Positions 17,501 through 26,900 of a stretch of DNA of 64,000 nt are shown in pieces. Source of the DNA: Myxococcus xanthus (lineage in GTDB: Bacteria > Myxococcota > Myxococcia > Myxococcales > Myxococcaceae); the NCBI RefSeq assembly GCF_006402735.1, contig NZ_CP017174.1:4963001-5027000 (forward strand), written 5' to 3'. The notes under the pieces were generated by a model. That model did not search any database, was not told where the DNA came from, and worked only from the letters and a program-made list of their open reading frames with translations. How positions within the stretch are numbered: the stretch's first letter is position 1; every line of letters begins with the position of its first letter. The position numbers and the translations under genes were made by a program.

Positions 17501-20500
17501 AGCCGGCCGCGCGACAACCGCACGGCGTGGACCCGCCACGCCACCGCGCGCATCCGCCGGAGCGTCCATACGCCGCCGGAGATGCAGGCCCGGGTGAGCG
17601 AGCTCGGCATCCACGCAGAGGCGCCGCTCGACACCGAGGCGCTGTACCGGATGCTGGCGACCCGCGGGCTCGAGTACGGCCCCAGCCTGCGCGGCATCCG
17701 CACGCTGCGCCGCAACGAGAAGGAACTGCTGGCCGAGATTGTCCTTCCCGAAGCGGAAGTGGCCCGCATCACCGCCGATTCGCAGCTGCTGCTCGACCCC
17801 GTGTGGTTGGACCCCTGCCTCCAGGCCATGGTGTCCTGGCTTCCCGAGGACGACACGCGGCTCTACCTGCCCATGGGCTGCCGGAGCATCCAGCTCTCCA
17901 CGCCACCCGAGCCCCACGCGCCGCTGTGGTGCCATGCCCGGATTCGCGCGCGCACGGCCCACACGCTCGAGTGCGACATCACGCTGCTGGACGGCGAAGG
18001 ACGGGTGTCCGCGAGGCTGACGGGCGTCGAGTGCGCCGCGCTCGCGGACCGTGAGGAGTCCGTGCCCAGGCCGGCGTTCTACGACTGGACGTACACGCAC
18101 GCCTTCGAGGCCACCGCCGAGGAGCTGCCCGCGAAGAGCCAGGGCACCTGGCTCGTCTTCGCCGACCAGGGCGGAATCGGCGCCGAGCTCACGCGTGAAC
18201 TCCAGCGGACCGGCATCCAGGACCTGGTCCTGGTGACGCGGGGCGAGACGTTCGTCCGCGAGTCGAACCACCGCTTCCAGATTCGCTTCGGAAACGCGGA
18301 GGACGTCCATTCCCTCGTGGAGGCCGTGGGCCGCGTCCGCATCCAGCACGTTGCCTACCTCGCCGGCCTGGACGCGCGTCCGGGAGCCGAGTCGAACGAC
18401 GTGCAGGCGCTGCTCGACGTGGTGCTGGCCCTGGCGCCGGGCGATGGCGCGTCGCTGCGCATCGTCACCCGCGACGCACAGCGCGCGGCCCCGGGCGACG
18501 CTCTGGGCGCGCTGTCCGCCACGCCGCTGATTGGCTTCGCGCGCGTCGTTCCCGCGGAGTTCCCGCACCTGCGGACCCGCTCCATCGACCTGCCGAAGAG
18601 CGCTGCGGCGTCGCAGCCGGAGCTGATCGAACGGCTTGCCCGCGAGCTGCTGGCGGACACGCAGGAGGAGGAGGTCGCGCTTCGCGATACCCGCCGCTTC
18701 GTCCGCCGCCTCAGCGCGAAGCCCCTGCCGGAGTGGGAGGCCCAGACGAAGGGCACGCCCGCGCTGGCTGGTGTGGAGCAGGTGTTCGAGATCGCCCTCG
18801 ACGGCGCCGAGCGCCGGCCGCGTCGCGCCACGCGCAAGCAGCCTGCGCGCGGAGAGGTCGAAATCAAGGTCACCCACGTGACGCTGACCCGCGCCGCGGC
18901 CGTGCAAGGCAGGCGTGCATCCGACACGCACTGGCCGCTGGAGGTGGGCGGTGTGGTCGTCGCGGTGGGCGAGGCCACCCCGGGCTTCACGTCCGGCCAG
19001 GTGGTGCAGGCGCTGGTCGCGCAAGAAGCGCCCGTGGTCGGCACGCACGTGGTGCTGCGCCTGGACCGGGACTTCATCAGCGCGGGCACGTCCCAGGGAC
19101 GGCTGCTGCCCTTCCTCGGCGCCGAGTACGCGCTCCATGTGCATGGCCACATCCAGCCCTCCGAACGGCTCCTCGTCATCGGGGACGCCGGTGGCGTGGG
19201 GACCGCCGTGGTCGAGCTCGGCCGCGCCGCGGGAGCCCGGACGGCCATCATCCTGGACGGCGACACGCGGCAGGCGCCAGAGGGCGTTCGCGTCTTCGAC
19301 CGGCGCTCGCCTTCCCTCCCGGAAGACATCCTGGCGTGGACGGACGGCGCGGGCGTGGACCTGCTGGTGAACGCGTCCTGCGACGCGGAGCCCACCATCA
19401 CCAGTGTGCTCGGAGCCTTCGGCCGCTTCGTCGATGCGGGCCCGCTCGCTCCGGCGGAGGGCCTGTTCGCCACCGCCTGGCCCCGTGGCGCGGCCTGCGC
19501 ACGCGTGGACGTCGCGGCCATGCTGCGCCAGCGTCCCCAGGAGGTCGCCGCACGGCTCCAGTCCGTCCTCGGCCGGTTCCAGACCCTGCCGGCGCTGCCG
19601 TCCGAGTCCTGGTCCGTCACCCGCGCGGAAGAGGCACCGGCCTGGCTGGCGGAGCATTCGCGGGACCAGGGCCTGGCCCGGCTCACGCTGACGTTCGCCG
19701 ACGGTGAGCCGCTCGCGCTCGCTCCGGCGGCGGACGAGCCGCTCTTCGATGCGAACGCCACGTACCTCGTCACCGGTGGCTTCGGCGGGTTCGGCCTCGC
19801 GCTCGCCCGCTGGATGGTCGCGGAGGGTGCGCGGAACCTCGTGCTCACCGGCCGAAAGGGCGCCTCCACGCCGGAAGCCAGGCAGCTGGTCCAGGAACTG
19901 GAAGCTGCCGGCGCTCGCGTCACCGCGGCCGCCGCGGACGTCAGCAGCATGGACGACATGCGGGCGCTGTTCGCGCGCATCGACGCCACGCACCCGCCGC
20001 TCAAGGGCGTGCTGCACACGGCGGCCGTGCTGGACGACGCGCCGATGCCCGACCTGAACCTCGAGCGCATCCAGCGCGTCATGGCTCCCAAGGCGGGCGG
20101 CGCGTGGACTCTTCACGAGCTGACGCAGGACCGGCAGCTGGACCTCTTCGTCCTCTTCTCGTCCGTCGCCGCGCTGATTGGAAATCCGCGGCAGGGCAAC
20201 TACGTCGCGGCGAACAGCTTCCTCGACGCGCTCGCGGAGCACCGGGCCGCGCGAGGGCTGGCGGCCATCAGCATCCACTGGGGCGTCCTGGGTGAGTTCG
20301 GCATGGCCCAGGACGAAGCGGTGCGGACCTACCTCGAATCGCTCGGCCTCAACCCGATGGCGCCCGCCACCGTGTTGACCGCGCTCAAGCGGGTGCTGCG
20401 CCTGCGCACGCCGCAGCTGGGCCTCTTCGATGTGCAGTGGTCCAAGCTGGGCCGCGCCGCCCCGCACCTGGGCAAGTCCGCCAGGACGGCACACCTGCTG

Positions 20501-20965
20501 GGCAGTGCCCAGGGTGGCGCCCAGAGCGAGGCGGAGCAGCTCCGCGGACACCTGTCGGGTCTGGCCCCCGAGGCCCGGCAGCCGGAGCTGGAGAAGTTCC
20601 TCGTCGAGCGGCTCGCCACCATCCTCCAGATTCCCATGGAGCGGGTGGAGCCGCAGAAGCCCCTGTCCCTGCTGGGCGTGGACTCGCTGCTGTCGATGCA
20701 GGTCCAGCGGACCATCCGCGAGGCGCTCGGCGTCGAGATTCCCGCGCTGGAGCTGCTGCGCGCCGGGAGTCTGGTGGAGGTCGCCACCAACCTGTCGTCG
20801 AAGTTCGACGGGCCCGCGGCCGCCGCCGCTGCGCCCGCGCCGGAACCGGTGACGGAGGAAGCCGAAATCGAGCAGCAGGTGAACAGCATGTCGGAGAGCG
20901 AGCTGGACACAATCCTCCAGGCCATGCTCGCCGCGCAGACGGCGCAGGAGAGGGAGACGGCATGA
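14507..20965 (+). CDS. mchA: Iterative-type I polyketide synthase MchA (KS-AT-DH-ER-KR-ACP)
   Basis: A 2152-residue single-module PKS. KS: Cys184 in DTACSSS, then EAHGTGT and NIGHLEAAAG. AT: Ser634 in GHSAGE, with YHSPAME at the specificity site, which is neither the classic malonyl nor the methylmalonyl form. DH: His933 in DHRVRGSLVVP and Asp1102 in DPCLQ, both intact. ER (about 1430-1745): AGGVG loop near 1561, but the usual lysine after GRFV is missing (GRFVDAGPLAP), so it is probably inactive. KR: TGGFGGFG, LDD motif (B-type) and Tyr1899. ACP: Ser2060 in GVDSL. With no loading domain and only one module, it should act repeatedly and make a polyene chain, as known for myxochromides. Its stop overlaps mchB as ATGA. 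Confidence 0.88.
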   Translation: MSAVSNIEHDPIAIIGIGCRFPGGAKSPRHLWELLTQGRCAIVEVPKERWDHRRYYDPDPDKPGKTYVRAGGFLQEAIDTFDAAFFSISPREAATLDPQQRLLAEVAWESLEDAGLPADKLAGSPTGVYVGGFMLDSMLTHMGPMNRELIGPHTAVGSTMTVLSNRLSYMFDFQGPSISLDTACSSSMVAVHLACQDLRNGTTSLALAGGVNVMFRPEIFVAMSKGKFLSADGYSKSFDTRADGYGRGEGAGIVVLKRLSDAVRDQDRVYAVIRGTGVNQDGHSESMTAPSSRAQEALIRRVCASAALDPTEIHAFEAHGTGTAVGDPAELGGLGAVSKREDGQGPWVGSLKANIGHLEAAAGVAGLIKASLCLQHRQLPPQANLRNLNPAIPFDTLGIRIPRALETLAPRQDEPLRMGVNSFGYGGTNAHCVIEQAPSAESQARADGPPAPLLLPLSARSPEALRALAQSYAEMLAAPASASLSDICFSAATRRAHHEHRLALLATEDVADLTARLTSFASGNPAELGTSGRTLQAADARPVFVFTGMGPQWWAMGRELYAQDALFRATLDRCDALFQRLAGWSLLEQMLADEKSSNMARTDIAQPANTFLQIGLLEMWRRAGITPAAVIGHSAGEVASAYAAGRFTLEQAILVIYERSRIQAKAAGQGKMAAVGLSEEGARAAIRGREDLVSIAAINGPNAVTLSGDAKAIEEIAAELEARGVFQRILKVEVPYHSPAMEGLKPELRRCLAALKPSAGHLPTYSTVTGGRIEGIAYDAEYWCDNIREPTLFAKAAGQMLKDGYRLFIELGPHPVLLASIKECCAEARVEGRVLTSLRRQEPEHKTFIKAVAELYVAGIPIDWSGLYPQGSRYTPLPTYPWQRERHWHESEEALTDRRGSTEHSLLGPRVSAPLPTWERGLNARFLPCLQDHRVRGSLVVPGATYVELALAVRRAMGLSEPHALEEVRFENALVVTGHDEPVVRTTYDEAAQTVTIYSRPRDNRTAWTRHATARIRRSVHTPPEMQARVSELGIHAEAPLDTEALYRMLATRGLEYGPSLRGIRTLRRNEKELLAEIVLPEAEVARITADSQLLLDPVWLDPCLQAMVSWLPEDDTRLYLPMGCRSIQLSTPPEPHAPLWCHARIRARTAHTLECDITLLDGEGRVSARLTGVECAALADREESVPRPAFYDWTYTHAFEATAEELPAKSQGTWLVFADQGGIGAELTRELQRTGIQDLVLVTRGETFVRESNHRFQIRFGNAEDVHSLVEAVGRVRIQHVAYLAGLDARPGAESNDVQALLDVVLALAPGDGASLRIVTRDAQRAAPGDALGALSATPLIGFARVVPAEFPHLRTRSIDLPKSAAASQPELIERLARELLADTQEEEVALRDTRRFVRRLSAKPLPEWEAQTKGTPALAGVEQVFEIALDGAERRPRRATRKQPARGEVEIKVTHVTLTRAAAVQGRRASDTHWPLEVGGVVVAVGEATPGFTSGQVVQALVAQEAPVVGTHVVLRLDRDFISAGTSQGRLLPFLGAEYALHVHGHIQPSERLLVIGDAGGVGTAVVELGRAAGARTAIILDGDTRQAPEGVRVFDRRSPSLPEDILAWTDGAGVDLLVNASCDAEPTITSVLGAFGRFVDAGPLAPAEGLFATAWPRGAACARVDVAAMLRQRPQEVAARLQSVLGRFQTLPALPSESWSVTRAEEAPAWLAEHSRDQGLARLTLTFADGEPLALAPAADEPLFDANATYLVTGGFGGFGLALARWMVAEGARNLVLTGRKGASTPEARQLVQELEAAGARVTAAAADVSSMDDMRALFARIDATHPPLKGVLHTAAVLDDAPMPDLNLERIQRVMAPKAGGAWTLHELTQDRQLDLFVLFSSVAALIGNPRQGNYVAANSFLDALAEHRAARGLAAISIHWGVLGEFGMAQDEAVRTYLESLGLNPMAPATVLTALKRVLRLRTPQLGLFDVQWSKLGRAAPHLGKSARTAHLLGSAQGGAQSEAEQLRGHLSGLAPEARQPELEKFLVERLATILQIPMERVEPQKPLSLLGVDSLLSMQVQRTIREALGVEIPALELLRAGSLVEVATNLSSKFDGPAAAAAAPAPEPVTEEAEIEQQVNSMSESELDTILQAMLAAQTAQERETA

Positions 20966-23900
20966 GCACCCCGGCTGACAACATGAAGGGCCTCTCGCTC
21001 GAGGCGAAGCGCAAGCTGCTCGCCGAGCTCATGGCGAAGTCCGGGAAGGCGGCCCCCCGCCTCTCCCCGCTCGCGTCCGGCCAGAAGGCGCTATGGCTCC
21101 TGCACCAGCAGGACCCGGAGAGCGCGGCCTACAACACGCCCTTCGCGCTGCGCATCCGCTCGCAAATGGATGTGGCGTCGCTCAAGCGCGCGTTCGGAAT
21201 GCTGGCCGAGCGCCACGCGTCCCTGCGCACCACGTTCTCGTCCACCGCGGAAGGGCAGCTCGTCCAGACGTGCCACCCGACCCTCGAGCCGAGCTTCACC
21301 CACGTGGACGCGCAGGGCTGGAGCGCCGAGCAGCTCCAGGCCGAGGTGGCCCGCGCCTACCGTCAGCCGTTCTCCCTGGAGCGGGGCCCGCTGCTCCGGG
21401 GAAACCTCTTCTCCCTGGAGGCCGAGGACCACGTCCTCCTGATGACCGTCCACCACATCGTCTACGACGGGTGGTCCGCGGGCATCCTCCAGCAGGAGTT
21501 CAATCAGCTCTATCAGGCCATCGCGCGAGGCGAGCAGCCGTCCCTGCCGCCCGTCACGGGCAGCTACGCCGCCTTCGTCGCGCAGCAGGCGGAGACGATG
21601 TCGGGTACCTCGGGGCGGGCCCACTGGGACTACTGGCAGAAGAAGCTCGATGGTGAGCTTCCCATCCTGGCGCTGCCCGCCGACCGCAGCCGGTCGGCGG
21701 TCGCCGCGAACCGGAGTGGCGCGAGCCCGTTCCGCCTCTCCGCGGAGCTGACGGCCCGTATCAAGGCGCTCGCGCAGAGCGCCGAGTCCACGCCCTTCGT
21801 CGTGCTCGTATCCGCCTATGCCGCCCTGCTGGGGCGTCTGGCGCGGCAGGAGGACATCCTGATTGGCTCGCCCACGGCGGGCCGGCCCGGCTCCGCCTTC
21901 CATGACGTGGTGGGCTACTTCGCCAACGCGGTGGCGCTGCGCGCGGACCTCTCCGGCGCGCCCTCCACCCGGACCCTGCTGGGCCGGATGCGCACCGTCG
22001 TCCACGAGGCGCTCGCGCACCAGGACTTCCCGTTCGCATCGCTCGTGGAGCGCCTGGACATCGAGCGCCGTCCCGGCGTGTCTCCCCTCTTCCAGGCGTC
22101 CATCTCGCTTCACGCCTCGCGCGAGGGCGGCGGCGCCATGGCGCTGTGGGCCTCGCCCGACGAGGACGCCCGCGTCTATTGGGGCAACCTGCAGCTCGAG
22201 CCCTTCCCCATCAGCGACCAGGAGTCGCAGTTCGACCTCACGCTGGAGATGTGGGAGACGCGAGGCGCCTTCTCCGGCGTGCTGCGCTTCAACCGCGCCC
22301 TCTTCAACGACGACACCGTCGCCCTGTGGCGCGGCTACTTCGAGAAGCTCGTCGAGGAGATGGTCCGCGCACCGGATGAGCCGGTGGCCCGGCTGTCCCT
22401 GGCGGTCAAGGCCCCGTCCCCCGTACACGAGGCGCGCGTTGGAAGCGCCCCGGCCGTCACCACCGCCCAGACCCTCACCGGCTGGTTCGAGGCCCAGGCC
22501 GAGCGCAGCCCGAATGCCACCGCGCTGACGTTTGGCGAGACGCACCTCAGCTACGCCGAGCTCAACGCCCGGGCGAATGTCCTGGCGCATGCGCTGCGCG
22601 ACCACGGCGTGGGCCCCGAGTCCCTGGTGGGCATCTGCGTCGACCGCGGCGTGGAGCTGGTCGTCTCCATCCTCGGCGTGCTCAAGGCCGGCGGCGCCTA
22701 TGTGCCGCTGGACCCCGCCAGCCCGAAGGACCGGCTCGCGTTGATTCTGGAGGACGCGGAGGTCGCCGCGCTGGTGACCGAGTCCAGCCGCACCGGCGAG
22801 CTTCCCACCCAGCGTGTGCCCACCATCTTCGTGGACGCGCTCGACTGGCAGGGCGGCCGGCGTGCGCCGAATCCCGCGCCGGCCATCACGCCGGACAGCG
22901 CCGCCTACGTCATCTACACGTCCGGTTCGACGGGGCGCCCCAAGGGCGTCATCGTCACCCACGCCAACGCCACCCGCCTGTTCACCACGTCGGAGCCGCT
23001 CTACGGCTTCGGGCCGGATGACGTCTGGACGCTGTTCCACTCCGCGGCGTTCGACTTCTCCGTCTGGGAGCTCTGGGGGCCGCTGCTGTACGGCGGGCGC
23101 CTGGTCGTCGTGCCCCACTGGATGACGCGCGCGCCCGAGGCCTTCGGTGAGCTGATTGCGCGTGAAGGCGTGACGGTCCTCAACCAGACGCCGTCCGCGT
23201 TCCGTGCGCTGACGCGCGCGCCGTCCATCGCGGATGGCAAGGGCGGCCGCAGCCTCAAGTGGATCATCTTCGGCGGAGAGGCGCTGGACGCGGCGACCGT
23301 GCGCCCCTGGTTCGAGCGGTATGGGGACGCCGGCACGCAGCTCATCAACATGTACGGCATCACCGAGACCACGGTGCATGTCACGTACTACCGGGTGACA
23401 GAGGCCGACCTCACCTCCGCCGCGAGCCCCATCGGGCGCCCGCTCCCGGACCTCGAGCTGCACCTGCTCGACGAGCACGGCCAGCCCGTGCCGGCCGGCG
23501 TTCCGGGGGAGATGTACGTCGGCGGCGCGGGTGTTGCGCGCGGCTACCTGAAGCGCCCCGAGCTCACCGCACAGCGCTTCATCGAGGACCCGTCTTCGCC
23601 GGGCAAGCGGCTCTACCGCTCGGGCGACCTCGCCATCCGCCTCCCGGATGGCGGCTTCACGTACCTGGGGCGCATCGACGACCAGGTGAAGATTCGCGGG
23701 TTCCGCATCGAGCTGGGAGAAATCCAGTCGGTGCTCGCCACGCACCCGGCGGTCGCGGATGCCTACGTCACCACGCATGAGCGGAGCGCGGACGACCGGC
23801 GCATCGCAGCCTACGTCGTGCCCAGGGACAACGCCGCGGAGACGCTCCTGTCCTCGGATGCGGACGGCGGCGTCGGTGACACACACGTGGGCGAGTGGAA

Positions 23901-26900
23901 GGCGCTCTACGACGACCTCTATGCACGCTCCGCCAGCGAGCCGCAGCTGGACCCCAGCTTCAACATCGCGGGCTGGGACAGCAGCTACACCGGCGCACCG
24001 CTCAGCGCGGAGGCGATGAAGGAGTGGGTCGACCACACGGTCCACCAGATTCTCGTGCGGGAGCCCCGCCGCGTGCTCGAGATCGGCTGCGGCACCGGTC
24101 TGCTCCTCACGCGGATCGCGCCGTCCACGGAGGCCTACTGGGCCACGGACGTCTCGGGTGTCGTCGTCAACATGCTCCGGGGCGTCACGGCGAAGTCGGC
24201 CGGGCTCGAGCATGCGAAGCTCTTCCACTGCGCGGCGGACCAGTTGGACGGCATCGACTTCGGCGACATGCGCTTCGACGCGGTGATGCTGAACTCGGTG
24301 GTCCAGTACTTCCCGAGCGCGGAGTACCTCGCCCAGGCCCTGGAGAAGGCTTCACAGCGGCTGGACACGGGCGGCGTCATCTTCGTGGGTGACGTGCGGA
24401 ACTTCCGCCTGCTGGAGGCCTTCCACGCGTCCATCGTCCTGGCGCAGGCGTCCGGCACGCTCGAGCCGCAGGTGCTCAAGGCCCGCGTGGCGCAGCGCAT
24501 GGCGGCGGAAGAGGAGCTGGTGCTCGCCCCGGACTTCTTCTGGGCCCTCAAGCAGCGCATCCCCCGCCTCACCCACGTGGAGATTCGCCCGAAGCGGGGC
24601 GCGTGCCTGAACGAGCTGACGCGTTTCCGCTACGACGTGCTCATCCACCTGGACACCCCGCCCAGCCCCGCCTCCGACGTGGCCTGGGGCCCGGGCAACG
24701 TGAGCCTGCCCGAGCTCCGCGCCCGGCTGACCCAGGACGGCACCCGGCGTGTCGGCCTGCGCGGCATCCGGAACGCGCGAGTCGAGGCATCCTTGGACGC
24801 CCTGGCGAGCGTGACGGATGGAGCGTCCTCGCGGCCCGGCTCCTTCGAGAAGCTCCGTCGGCGTGTGCTGGACCGCGATGCCACGACGCCCGCGAGCGAT
24901 CAGGAGCCTGGCATCGACCCCGAGTCTCTCCACCAGCTCGCGGAGGCCCTGTCCCTCAACGTCGCCTTGGACTGGTCGCGCGGCGGCGTGGATGGTTCCT
25001 TCGATGCGGTCTTCAGCCCGGCCGCGAAGTCGGCGCACGGGCCCGTGGCCCTCTTCGGCAGTGCACCAGAAATCGTCGCGGGGGCGCGCCGCGCCAATGA
25101 CCCGCTCCGGAGCCGGGTGGACCGCCGCCTGGAGAGCGAGCTGCGCAAGCGGTCGCAGGCGAGCCTTCCCGAGTACATGGTGCCCGCGAGCATCATGGTC
25201 GTCGACCGGATTCCCCTGACCGAGAACGGCAAGGTCGACCGGCGCGCCCTGCCCGTTCCATCCGTCTCACAGGGCCTGGAGACGGCCTACGTCGAGCCGC
25301 GCAACGGCGAGGAGGAGATCCTGGCCAGCATCTTCGCCGAGCTGCTCGGCGCGGAGCGCGTGGGCGTGCACGACAGCTTCTTCGACCTGGGCGGCCACTC
25401 GTTGCTGGCCACGCAGGTCGTGTCCAGGATTCGCGCCGTGCTGGGCGTGGAGATTCCGCTGCGCACGTTCTTCGCGAGCCCCACCGTCGCGGGGCTCGTG
25501 GCGGCCGTCCAACAGCAGCGCCAGCGCCCCGGAGCGGCCGCGGTCGACTTCACCGGGCCCATGGAGCGCCCGGAGCGCATTCCGCTGTCCTCCTCCCAGG
25601 AGCGGCTGTGGATCGTGGACCGCATCGAGGAGACGCGGGCCCCCATCTACGTCATCCCGCTGGTGCTCCGGCTCCGAGGCCCCCTCCACCACGAGGCCCT
25701 GCGGCAGAGCCTGGACGCCATCGTCCAGCGACACGAAGTGCTCCGCACGTGCTTCCCGGCGGAAGGCGCGCAGCCCTTCCAGGTCATCTCCACGAACGTC
25801 TCGACCGAGCTTCCGCCCAGTGAGGAGCTGGTCCATCCGGCCGGCGCTTCGGAGGCGGAGCTGCTCAAGCTCATCCAGGTCCAGGCCGGCTTGGAGGTCT
25901 CCCGGCCGTTCGACCTCGAGCGGGGTCCGCTGCTGCGGATGCGCCTCTTCCGCATCTCGGAGTCGGACCATGTGCTGGTCCTGACCATGCATCACGTCGT
26001 CTCCGACGGCTGGTCCGTTGGCATCCTCGCGCGTGAGCTCGCGGCCGGTTACAACGCGCTGCGCTCGCAGCGTGAGCTGGCCTTGCCGCCGCTCCAGGTC
26101 CAGTACGCGGACTTCGCGCTGTGGCAACGGCAGCTCCTGCGGGACGGTGCGCTCGCGGAGTCCATTGAAGCGCACAAGCAGCGCCTTGCGGGGGCGCCCA
26201 CGTCCCTCAACCTCCCCAGCGACCGGCCCCGGCCGGAGACGCCGACGTACCGGGGCGGCGTGGTCCGCTTCGACGTGGACCGTTCCCTCACGGCGCGCCT
26301 GAAGGAGCTGAGCCGCCGGGAAGGCGCCACGCTGTACATGACGCTGCTGGCAGCCTTCACCGCCTACCTGTCACGGCTGAGCGGACAGAAGGACCTCATC
26401 ATCGGCTCGCCGGTGGCGAACCGGAATCGCGCGGCGGCGGAGCCGCTGATTGGCTTCTTCGTCAACACGCTCGCGCTCCGGATGGACCTGTCCGGCGACC
26501 CCAGCTTCCTGGATCTGCTGTCGCGCGTCCGGCGCACGGCCCTGGACGCCTACGCGGACCAGGACGTGCCTTTCGAGAAGCTGGTGGAAGTGGTCGCGCC
26601 CGAGCGGAGCCTCAGCCGCCAGCCCCTGGTCCAGGTGATGTTCGCGCTTCAGAACGCGCCGTTCTCACCGCCCGCGCTGGACGGGCTCGACGTGCAGCTG
26701 CTCGACCTGGACAGCGTCACCGCCAAGTTCGACCTGACGCTGTCGATGCAGGAATCCACGGATGGCCTCTCCGGCCTGCTCGAGTTCAGCGCGGACCTGT
26801 TCGACCGCGAGCGCATCGAGCGGATGGCCGAGCACCTCGTCGTCATGCTCCGTGAAGCGGTGCAGGCGCCAGAGCGCCGGGTGCCCGAGTTCGCGCTTCT

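Noticed and set aside
15116-20551. 1811-codon minus-strand open frame across mchA
   Set aside because: A GC-bias shadow of the PKS gene, with low-complexity composition and no domains. The same applies to long minus-strand frames at 21091-24228, 27676-30666, 34971-36368 and 36900-38096.
20437-20961. N-terminal extension of the mchB frame into mchA
   Set aside because: This 175-codon extension overlaps the ACP region of mchA and has no domain content. The ATGA overlap at 20962 gives the natural start.
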